Shown here one piece after another: positions 55,384 to 64,000 of a DNA stretch of 64,000 bases (position 1 is the first letter of the stretch; each line of letters starts with the position of its first letter). Origin of the DNA: Erinaceus europaeus (Eukaryota; Chordata; Mammalia; Eulipotyphla; Erinaceidae); NCBI RefSeq assembly GCF_950295315.1, contig NC_080166.1:97903141-97967140 (forward strand). The letters are read 5' to 3'. The position numbers were made by a program, and so were the translations under genes. The notes beneath the pieces were generated by a model. The model had not been told where the DNA came from, did no database searches, and saw nothing but the letters and a program-made list of their open reading frames with translations.

Positions 55384-55606
55384 AGGAGGTAGGCAGTGGT
55401 ACATCCAGAAGAGCATACACATTACTATGTACATGAGCATGATTCAAACCCCCAGACCCCACCTCCAGAGGGGAAGCTTCATGAATGGTGGGGCAGTGTT
55501 GCAGGTAACTCTATTCCTATCCTACCCCCATTTCTCTTCTTTCTATCAATGGAAAGGAAAAATAAAGGCCAGCAGGAACAGTAGGGTTTTCCATAGGCAC
55601 TGCAAA
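55384..55606 (+). mobile_element. tRNA-derived SINE (family A)
   Basis: It reads ggaggtaggcagtggtacat, gagcatgattcaaaccccca, gaggggaagcttcatgaatg and gggcagtgttgcaggtaac, then a CT-rich part and a short extra module (ggccagcaggaacagtaggg). Confidence 0.85.
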
Positions 55607-55607
55607 C

Positions 55608-56540
55608 CATATTCATCAGTCATCACCCTAAATGTAAATGGTTTAAAACCACTAGTCAAAAGATTCAGTGTGACTGAATGAATTAAAAAGCAAGCTGCCT
55701 GTTCTATTTCTCCAGGAAACACACATTCAAAAGAAAAAACAATTCCAGGTGACAAGATGGAATAAGCTATTCCAAGCCAATAATACAAACAGAATGGCAG
55801 GGACAGCTATTCTGATATCATATAAAATATGTTTTTAAAGCAAAGAGGGTAAAAAGTGACAGAAGTGGACACTACATATTATCAGAGGATCAATACAACA
55901 GAAGACATAACCATCATTAATATATATGACCCCAATATGTGTATACCCAAATATATATAAAAAAGACACCTACCTCAAGAGAGACATTTAAAGCAATACA
56001 GTATTAGTAGGAGACCTTATCACATTACTCACAGAAAAATACAGATTATAAGGTCAAAAAACTCAACAAGATAATATAGCCCTTAAATTAAATCATAGAT
56101 GAGATGAACATAACATATATTCAGAACCTTTCACCCCCCAAAAAAAAAAGAGAGAATATGCATCCTTTTAAAGTGCACATGAGTCATTCTTATGGGTTGA
56201 GATACAAAAACAGTAAATATTGAAATCATAAAAATTATTATTTCTGATCATGAGGTGGTGAGATTAGCAATCTACAAAAAGAAACAAATAAACCCAGGCT
56301 ATCAAGACTGAAAAATAAACTTGTAAATAACACCTGGGTCACTAAGGAAATGAAAGAGAGTTTTAAAATTACTTGAAGAATAATGAAAGTGAAGAGATCA
56401 ACTACCAGACCTTGTGGGATATGGTAAAAGCTATCCTTAGCTGTCCTAAGAAGCAAGTTTATAGAAAAATAGACCCATTTGAACAAGCAACAAAGATCTC
56501 AGGTAAGCTACCTAACATCACAACTGAGTCCACTAGAAAA
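55608..56540 (+). mobile_element. Old L1 ORF2 fragment (endonuclease and linker)
   Basis: It begins catcaccctaaatgtaaatg (the endonuclease N-terminus, NVNGLK), then tctatttctccaggaaacac (QETH motif), aatggcagggacagctattc, gatcatgaggtggtgagatt and tcaactaccagaccttgtgg. The frames are broken. It abuts the start of the next L1. Confidence 0.85.
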
Positions 56541-57799
56541 GGAGTGACAGAGACATCCAGGAGGTACGGCTATAGCGTAATAGGGAACAGAAAGGATCTT
56601 GCCCCAAACAATAAATATCTACAACTAGTAACCTTAACAAAACACACCAACTACAGCTGAGACATCTGCAGCCTCAGGTGGGTGCTCAGATGGATGGTTG
56701 CAGTGAGAAGAGGCATGGGATTGAAGCTAAGCATAGGAATTTAGTGCTCCAGGTGGCATAGCACTGCATCACTTTGCCTCTATGAGCAGAAAATCATCAA
56801 GATAGCACATAATGCCGGTGATGAGAGAAAGGAGCTTACAACCTTTTAATTCTTGACTCAGAGGTTTTAGCCTTCTCAATTTCAGGCAGGGACATACTGA
56901 AAAAATCAAGGAGCATTTGCAACCCTAAGAAGCTGAGTCTGTCACCACAACATAAAGGTAATATATGGCAGCTGGCAGTGACTAGCTAGATGTGAGTTTC
57001 AACTTCTATGAATAGAGTTGAATTCCATAAGCAATCTCCTGAGCCTTGATTACAGACAAAAATCATACAGTATAACTATATACACACACCACTAGGAGCA
57101 CAGAAGGTGGAATGCATACCCAGGTACATGAATGCAAAATAATCAACACTAAGGTACATTATTGTAAAGTTATCAAAACTCAATGACAAAACATTTTTCA
57201 AGCTGCTAGGGAAAGAAATTATGTACAAAGGTAAAATTATCAGGCATTCATTAGACTTCTCTTCACAAACCCTAGAGTCAAGGAGAGAGTGGAATGAGAT
57301 TCACAGTACTAAAAGGAGGTGATTCCAGCCATGAATTTTGTATCCTGCAAAATTATCCTTCAGATATGAAGGAGAAATAAAGGTCTTCTCAAATATTCAA
57401 AAACTAATGGAATTTTCCATAATCAACTTCACCTAAAATAATTACTGAATGGAGACCCAAAAGAAAAGAGGTAGCACAGGAATTCTAAGTGAGTTAACAG
57501 CAGTTAACTAAACTAAAACTAAGACTAAGAGTACAAATACAGAAAAGAACAATAAAACAGGAAAGGGGAGAGAATTCATGGACAAAGTAGTTGTATCAAA
57601 TGTTAATCAAGATCAACTTAAAAAATAATAGATATACTTTCTTAGTTATTACACATATAGTAGCCAAAACACAAAACAAGAAACAGATTTACAGAAAGTA
57701 CAAGAGAAATTGGTGAGGAGCTTATCACAGAAACTTATCCAGACAAAAGGTCAGATAGAAACAAATGGACAAAGTAAACAATTTAAAACAAATTCTTTG

Positions 57800-57912
57800 A
57801 TAACATAATGGTTATGCAAAAAGAGTCTCCTGCCTGAGGCTCCAAAGTCCCAGGTTCAATCCCCCACACCACTATAAACCATAGCTAAGCAGTGCTCTGG
57901 TTAAAAAAAAAA
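57800..57912 (+). mobile_element. tRNA-derived SINE (family C)
   Basis: ataacataatggttatgcaa, gtctcctgcctgaggctcca, ggttcaatcccccacaccac, aagcagtgctctggtt and poly-A, inside the L1 between ORF1 and ORF2. Confidence 0.9.
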
Positions 57913-57959
57913 TAGGTAAAGCCTAAAAATAAAAATCAGAATTAACATAGTAAGTAAAG

Positions 57960-59330
57960 CACATATATCAATAACCACCCTAAATATAATTGGCCTAAAT
58001 TCACCTGTCAAAAGACTCAGAATACCTTAATGGATTAAAGGACAAGACCCATTCATTATACATTTTCAGGAAACACACTTTAATGTAAAGTAAGTAGTAT
58101 ATATATTATGTAGTATTCCTCTCAGAAACAGAGAGGGATACTACATAATATATATGCTAAAAACTCAGGTGCACTCAAATATATAAAACAAGTACTTACT
58201 GAAATTAAGGGAGACATTGAGAGCAACACAATAATAGTAGATATTAACACACCACTCAGAGCAAGAGACATAACAGTTGTACAAAAAAAAAAATCAATAA
58301 ATAGAGGTCTTAAATGAAACCATAAGTGGACCTAAAAGATATATAAAGAACTTTCCATCCTAAAAGAAACAAATACACATTCTTCTTAAGTATACATGGA
58401 ATATTAACAAGGATTGTTCATATGCTGGGCCACAAAGACAACCTAAAGAAATATGTAAATGCTAAAATTATAAAATATATCTTTTCAGACCATGATAGCA
58501 TGAAACTAGAAATCAACCACAAATGGAAAAGAAATTGTCCCAAGTCTGGAGACTAAGCAACATGCTTCTGCATATATATAGGTCACTGAAGAGATCAAAC
58601 AGTAAAGAATTACCTCAATCCCTATGAAAAGAAAGAAACCAGCTTTTATACCCTATGGAATGCAGCAAAAGCAGTCCTGAAAGTGAAGTTCATAGCAATA
58701 TAGGCCAATATTATTAAATAAGAGAAATCACAAGTAAACCATCTAATAACCCAACTGAACCAACTAGAAATGGAGCAACAAAGAGACCCATAGTAAGAAG
58801 GAAGACAGGAAATAGTTAATATCAGAGCAGAAATCAATGAAATAGAGAACAAAAGGACCATTAGAATAGTGATACCAAGAGTTGATTCTTTGAAAAGATA
58901 AATAAAATAGATCAACCAATTAACTACACTAAGAGAAAAATAGAGAAAGCTACAGTAAAATCACTCAGACAAGAGGGGAGATTTTACGACAGATGAGGTA
59001 GAGATGCAAAGAATCATGCAAAACTATTACGGACATCTGTATGGAATTCACTTTGACAACTTAGAAGAAATGAATACATTTTTAGAGTCATACCAACTGC
59101 CAACCTTGACACAAGAGGAAGGAGATAAACTTACAGACCAATCACTAGTAAATAAATTGAAACACTAATCAAAAGCATCCCCAAGAACAAAAACCTGGGG
59201 CCAGATGGACATATTAATGAATTTTACAAAATATTCAAAGAAGAACCAACACCCATCCTCCTCAAATCCTTCCAGAAAATGGAAAGGGGACTTTCCCAAA
59301 TGTCAGACTAATACCATGTTGATTCCAAAG
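57960..59330 (+). pseudogene. L1 ORF2, endonuclease and linker part, broken
   Basis: It starts atatcaataaccaccctaaa (NxxGLNSPVK), then tcaggaaacacactttaatg, cacaataatagtagatatta, gggccacaaagacaacctaa, cttttcagaccatgatagca and gagcagaaatcaatgaaata. Stops occur in all frames. Part of the endonuclease is missing where the hairpin at 58096-58158 sits. Confidence 0.83.
58096..58158. repeat. 28-bp inverted repeat, 7-base loop
   Basis: Arms 58096-58123 and 58131-58158 pair at 26 of 28 positions. In RNA of the plus strand both remaining positions would be G-U pairs. Neighbouring L1 copies do not have it. Confidence 0.9.
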
Positions 59331-60060
59331 CAGCTGACTCCACAGAAATAGAAAAATTATAGACTTATATCTTTGATGAACATTAATGCAAAGATTCTCA
59401 ACAAAATTTTGGCTAATCAAATTCAAGGATACATTAAGAAAATAATCCATCAAGAACAAGTAGGATTTATCCCTTGGAAGCAGGAATGGTTTAATATCCA
59501 CAAGTCAGTCAATGTAATCCACCTTTTCAACAAAAAGATAAAGAAAAAAAATCACATGATTTTATCAACTGGTGCAGAAAAAAAATCATTCAACAAGGTT
59601 GAAAACCCACTTGTGATAAAGGCCTTCAAGAAATTGAGTGTGGAAGGAAAATTCCTCAACATAATAAAGGCTATATATGACAACCCCATGACTAACATCA
59701 TAGTCAATGAGGAAAATTTGAAAGTTTTTTTTTTTTCTAAAATCAGGAACTAGACAATGATGCCCACTCACACCACTTGTATTCAACATAGTCCTAAAAG
59801 TCCTCACCATCTCAATCAAGTGTGAAAGAGATATCATAGGAATACAAATTGGAAAAGATGAAGTTAAACTATGATTATTTGCAGATGATATGTTGATATG
59901 CCTAGAGAACCCCAGAAAATTTGCCAAGAAACTACTGGAAACCATCAATAAAATCACTAAAGTAACAGGCTACAAAATGAATATCCACAAATCTGTGGCA
60001 TTTCTTCTGCAAAAGATTAGTCAGAGTAAATGAAACTAATGGAAGAAATCCTATTTATAA
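59331..60060 (+). pseudogene. L1 ORF2, reverse transcriptase part, broken
   Basis: Frame 59373-59753 holds RT text such as [20 protein letters not shown] (about 59411-59470) and [21 protein letters not shown] slip in a T-run near 59727 then changes frame. Further on, tgatgcccactcacaccact and tttgcagatgatatgttg (the FADD site, about 59878-59895) follow with a stop just before it. Confidence 0.88.
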
Positions 60061-60109
60061 TTGAATCCAAAATTATTAAATACCTAGGAATAAATCTAAT
60101 AAAGGATGT

Positions 60110-60480
60110 AAAGAACCTTTTTTGTCCCCCCTCCAGGGTTATTGCTGGGCTCGGTGCCTGCGCCATGAATCCGCCGCTCCTGGAGGCCATTTTTCCCTCT
60201 TTTTGTTGCCCTTGTTGTAGCCTCTTTGTGGCTGTTATTATTGCCATTGTTGATGTTGTTTGTTGTTGGATAGGACAGAGGGAAATGGAGAGAGGAGGGG
60301 AAGACAGAGAGGGGAAGAGAAAGACAGACACCTGCAGACCTGCTTCACCGCCTGTGAAGCAACTCCCCTGCAGGTGGGGAGCCCAGGGCTCCAACCGAAT
60401 CCTTACGCAGGTCCTTGCGCTTTGAGCTACATGCGCCTAACCCACTGCACCACCGCCCGACCCCTATAAAGAACCTTTTT
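60110..60480 (-). mobile_element. tRNA-derived SINE (family A, long form), best-preserved copy
   Basis: The body is 60123-60467, antisense. It has the extra module (cctccagggttattgctggg, catgaatccgccgctcctgg, aggccatttttccctctttt), the GTT-rich spacer, ggataggacagagggaaatg, acctgcagacctgcttcacc, ctcccctgcaggtggggagc and a tRNA-like end ccactgcaccaccgcccgac. The duplication aaagaaccttttt at 60110-60122 and 60468-60480 is exact. Frames 60017-60394, 60030-60425 and 60260-60469 are artefacts of it. Confidence 0.95.
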
Positions 60481-60986
60481 AAGAAAAACTATGACACTAT
60501 TAAAAGATATAGAGAATGACACAAAGAGATGGAAGAACATCCCTATTCATAGATTGGAAGAATAAATCATTAAGATGGCAGTTGTGCTACAAGCAATCTG
60601 TAGATTCAATGAAATCTCTATTAAAATCCTAATGGTATATTTCAAGGAAATTGAGCAACTTATTCAAAAATTTGTGTGTAATTAGAAAAAAACACATAGC
60701 AAAAGCTCTACTGAGGAAAGGAGAAAAATGGAAGCATCACAAAATCCAACTTCAGTTTAACTACTGAAGTTAAGTTAAAGCAGTAGTAGTTAAATCAGTG
60801 ACATACTAGATAACAAATGGATATATGGACCAGTGGAATAGTATAGAGAGCCCAGAACTAAACCCACACATGTATAGGCACATTACATACAACAAACAGG
60901 CCAAAACTGTCCAAAGAGGAAATTAAAGTCTCTTTAACAAATGGTGTTCACAGAACTGGACAGCCACATGTAGAAAAAATGAAACT

Positions 60987-61182
60987 AGATGGTTGTTGGT
61001 AGCACACCTGGTTGAACACACATGTTACAATGCACAAGGACCTAGTTTCAAAGCCCCAGTCCCCACCTGCAGGGAGAAAGCTTTGTGAGTGGTGAAGCAG
61101 TGTTTCAGGTTCCTCTCTGTCTCTCTCCTCTATCATCTCATTCCCTCTCGATTTCTGGCTGTATCCAATAAGGATTTAAAAA
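60987..61182 (+). mobile_element. tRNA-derived SINE (family A)
   Basis: gttggtagcacacctggttg, gtttcaaagccccagtcccc, tgcagggagaaagctttgtg, gatttctggctgtatccaat and an A-rich tail. It is closest to the copy at 32590-32804. Confidence 0.9.
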
Positions 61183-61451
61183 AAATGAGCAATTAACACC
61201 ATACACCAAAATTAGCTCAAAATGGATCAAAGATCTGGATATTAGACATGAAAGTATAAAATACATAGAAGAACATATTGGTAAAACATTGACATTAACA
61301 CTAATGATGCATTTGGAGACTTCACTGCATGGGCAAGGTAAACAAAAACAAGTAAGAACAAATGGTACTATTTCAACTTAAAACGTTTCTATACATCAAA
61401 AGAAAAATCCATAGATAAACAGGAAACCTAGAAACTAGGAGAACATATTTT

Positions 61452-61633
61452 TTAAGGTTACTTATTTAATTATTATTGGATAGAGACAGAAATTAAGAGG
61501 GGAGAAAGAGAGAGAGAGAGAGAGACAGACACCTGCAACTTTCTCCCTGCAAGTGGGAACCAGAGCCTTAAAACTGGGTCCTTGCATATTGTAATATATG
61601 TACTTAACCAGGTGCACCACCACCTGTCCCCCC
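61452..61633 (-). mobile_element. tRNA-derived SINE (family A) with (GA)n
   Basis: Antisense: ttattattggatagagacag, a (GA)9 run at about 61508-61525, acacctgcaactttctccct, gcaagtgggaaccagagcct and aggtgcaccaccacctgtcc. Flanks ggagaacatattt and ggagaacatgttt are near-identical. Confidence 0.88.
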
Positions 61634-61877
61634 ATGGAGAACATGTTTGCACACCATACTTCAGACGAGTGGTTGGCATCAAACTATAAAGAACGCATAC
61701 ATCTCAGCAAAAATAAAATGAACAACCCAATAAAAAAGTGAGCAGAAGATATGAATGAAGATATGAATATCTTCTCTAAAGAAGACATACACGTGACCCA
61801 CAGACATGTGGAAATGCTCCAATTCACTCATCCCAGAGAAATGCAAATTAAAACCATATTGAGATACCACTTCACAC

Positions 61878-62372
61878 TTGAGAACGACTTTCATCAACAA
61901 AACAGGAAAGGATAACTGTTGGAAAGGATGTGGAGAGAGTGGAACTCTATTATACTGCTGTTGGGAATGTAAACTGGTTCAATCACTATGGAGAATAGTA
62001 TGGAAGATAAATAATCAAATACAAATGGAGATACCTTATGATCCAGCAATCCCACTTCTAGACACTTATCCAAAAGAGATAATACTACTTAGAAGAGTTG
62101 TATGCACCCACATGTTCATAGCTGTAATATTCACAATAGCCAAATTATGGAAGCAACCAAAATGCCCTTCAACAAATGACTGGATACAAAAGTTATTGGA
62201 TATATACTCAAGGACTACTTACTACTCAGCAATAAAAAATACAATATTGTGTCTTCAGGATAAATGGATGGAAATGGAGAAGACTATGCTTAGTGAAGTA
62301 TATAAGGAGGTAAAGGACGGTTTCACTACAGGATGGTTTCACTTATTGGAATTTAGAGAATTGAACACCTGA
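61878..62372 (+). pseudogene. L1 ORF2 C-terminal piece with cysteine motif, 164 codons open
   Basis: This is the C-terminal region of ORF2p, which binds nucleic acid. The cysteine motif is complete: CWKGCG, LLYCCWECK (about residues 14-34). It is followed by PYDPAIPLLDTYPKE and the usual end KDGFTTGWFHLLEFRELNT before the stop at 62370. That it remains open for 164 codons in an otherwise broken element is unusual but possible by chance. Confidence 0.88.
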
Positions 62373-62837
62373 ATGTGAAACAAAAAAACAAACCCATATC
62401 CAGATTGTAGAAAACTATAGTGGTTATCTAGGGGTGTGGACTGGAGGGGGGTGGCACAGACCTTCAGTGGTGGGAATGGTATGAAATTATAATCATATTA
62501 ATTTATGATCTCTTAAATCACTATTCATGTAACATGCCGGAGGAAATAGATCTAGTATTTCTAGTTCTCGTTGAAGTATTATTCACTGATATAATGAAAT
62601 GAGTTTTAAAGTCACCTAAAGATACATAAAGAAAAAATATAAATGTAGACGCCATGTGAATTAAGTCAGTCTGAAAAGGTTACCTACTGTTTTATTCCAG
62701 AAATATCAAGAGAAAAAAAAATCTGTGTATGTAAGCTAAGGTACATGGCATGCAGGTGGTAAAGAAGAAACAGAAAAATAAGTGAAAGGCTATATGTAAG
62801 GAACTGAAAATATTCTTTTAAATATATAAATTACATT

Positions 62838-62853
62838 ATATATATATATATAC
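62838..62853. repeat. (TA)n run
   Basis: Eight TA units just upstream of a SINE tail. Confidence 0.9.
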
Positions 62854-62859
62854 CTGAGT

Positions 62860-63021
62860 AGTAAAAGAAACTGAGAGAGACAGACAGAGAGAGAGAGGCT
62901 TATAGCATTGCTTCACATTTGTGAAGCTTCCCCTCTGCAGACAGTGACCAGGGGCTTGAACCTTGGTTCTTATGCACTATAACATACATTCTCTATTGGG
63001 TGTGCCACCTCTGGGCCCCCA
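62860..63021 (-). mobile_element. tRNA-derived SINE (family A)
   Basis: Antisense: gaaactgagagagacagaca, gcattgcttcacatttgtga, agcttcccctctgcagacag, gtgtgccacctctgggcccc. Confidence 0.85.
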
Positions 63022-63734
63022 CCTAAAATACTTTTATTATACAATATTGGTGGATACATCCTGTGTGATTAAACAAATATATAACACAAAATTTGGATAC
63101 TGATGTAACTGTGGACTTTAGTAATAATAGCAGACCAATATTGGCCCATCAAGTATACAACATTTACCACACAGATATAAATCTTCAATAATAGGGGAAC
63201 TCATGGAAGACTGTATAGTGAGGAAAGTTATAGGGATTGCCCCTGCTTTCACATATAATTGAACACTTTTACCAGTAGTACAAAGTACTGGTAATAAATC
63301 CTTATCATCTTTATGGCTCAGGAAAATACTGTAGTGACTATATTATTTTATATTTTGATGTTTGTGTCTTGAGACACATTATGTGAAAATTACTGACTTG
63401 TCTGTAAAGACATGGTGTATTTTTATACATTTTTCTATGCAAAAATTCATTGTGACACTTCCAACAACCCAATATTTCTATCATCTTTAATATGTGTATA
63501 GAGGTTGAACTATATATCACAAGGAATCATGTTAGATTGTAAGACATTTTTTTGAGGTTGCCAAGAATAACAATAGCAATTAATTTAGTTTTAGTGCATA
63601 TACAACTTAGAAAAACAAGGTACCAGATACTATAATAAGTTGATCTGTGATTTAAAAACAAAGTGATATATGACAAGTCAAACATATATTTCAAGCATAA
63701 CTTTATTTTCTAAAAAATGTGTTAGTGGAAGATT
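63022..63734. other. Unique AT-rich DNA, no gene seen
   Basis: Nothing recognised; frame 63338-63520 (minus) has no domain. Confidence 0.4.
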
Positions 63735-63835
63735 TATTTATTTTTATTTTATTGGGGATGGGGTTAATGGTTTCCAGTACAGTTGTTGGCATATGGGTAT
63801 AAATTATCATCTTACTACGAATATCTTTTACATAG
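63735..63835 (-). mobile_element. L1 short-type 3' end fragment
   Basis: The minus strand ends acaactgtactggaaaccat, then taaccccatccccaataaaa, matching the 3' terminus at 20075-20160 (also minus strand). Confidence 0.65.
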
Positions 63836-63844
63836 TACTCTATT

Positions 63845-63972
63845 TTTAATGAGAGAGACCATAACACTGCTTAGGTCTTGTTTGCAGTGATACTGGGGGT
63901 TGAACCTGGGACCTCACAGCCTCAGACATGAAAGTCTTTTGCATAACCATTATGCTGTTTCCCCAGCCCTGA
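63845..63972 (-). mobile_element. tRNA-derived SINE (family C)
   Basis: Antisense: gggttgaacctgggacctca, cagcctcagacatgaaagtc, ttttgcataaccattatgct and gtttccccagccct. Confidence 0.85.
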
Positions 63973-64000
63973 GGCATAATTTTCAAGTTCTACTTTTGTG

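Larger units (their letters stand above)
56545..62545 (+). mobile_element. Older near-full-length L1 with four SINE insertions
   Basis: A probable 5' start (ggaggtacggctatagcgta) is followed by ~0.6 kb of leader. ORF1 C-terminal text lies at 57200-57470 (agctgctagggaaagaaatt, tagacttctcttcacaaacc, tcagatatgaaggagaaata). ORF2 runs from about 57960 to 62372. The 3' UTR of about 170 bp ends near 62545 (tcagtggtgggaatggtatg). SINEs at 57800-57912, 60110-60480, 60987-61182 and 61452-61633 interrupt it. All frames are broken except short pieces. Confidence 0.88.

Noticed and set aside
60017..60425. 123-131-codon frames on both strands
   Set aside because: They cross an L1-SINE boundary and are composed of the antisense SINE body.

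Overview
The window looks like intergenic mammalian nuclear DNA that is AT-rich and built largely from retroelements. I found no intact cellular protein-coding gene, rRNA, functional tRNA, CRISPR array or bacterial-style operon. The tRNA-headed SINEs (a head such as ggctgggcagtggcgc, then ggttcgagcc, then ctgcaggggagtcgcttcac) match what I remember of hedgehog (Erinaceus) SINEs. The source is therefore probably the European hedgehog or a close relative; this rests on memory and was not checked by a search.

Layout. 1-1283 is the 3' end of a young LINE-1 (L1). 1.3-13.4 kb is mostly old or unique DNA with scattered SINEs and a striking 96-bp inverted repeat (1351-1446 and 3298-3393). 13.8-16.7 kb holds SINEs and two older L1 3' UTRs. 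16.7-23.1 kb is mostly unique, with an L1 insertion whose 5' part is inverted (20.07-21.12 kb). 23.3-25.0 kb is an L1 3' UTR split by a solo LTR that has a 6-bp target-site duplication. 28.2-29.9 kb is an old L1 cut by three younger insertions. 34.5-37.0 kb is an L1 carrying an LTR-like block. 41.3-45.2 kb is an L1 3' UTR split by a non-autonomous endogenous retrovirus (41905-44562: two LTRs, primer binding site, polypurine tract, 6-bp duplication). 45.18-51.66 kb is a near-full-length but inactivated L1. 54.29-54.87 kb is an intronless, broken CAMK-like protein kinase pseudogene. 55.6-62.5 kb holds an L1 fragment and then an older near-full-length L1 interrupted by four SINEs.

How it fits together. 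L1 reverse transcriptase probably mobilised the SINEs and possibly the kinase cDNA; many SINEs have clear target-site duplications. The ERV and solo LTR carry the 6-bp duplications expected of class II (ERVK-like) integration and sit inside L1 3' UTRs, which gives a relative order of events. At least two L1 3' UTR lineages are present. The long-UTR lineage itself comes in two lengths that differ by a block of about 0.8 kb. Every L1 reading frame seen here is broken, and the ERV has no recognisable gag, pol or env.
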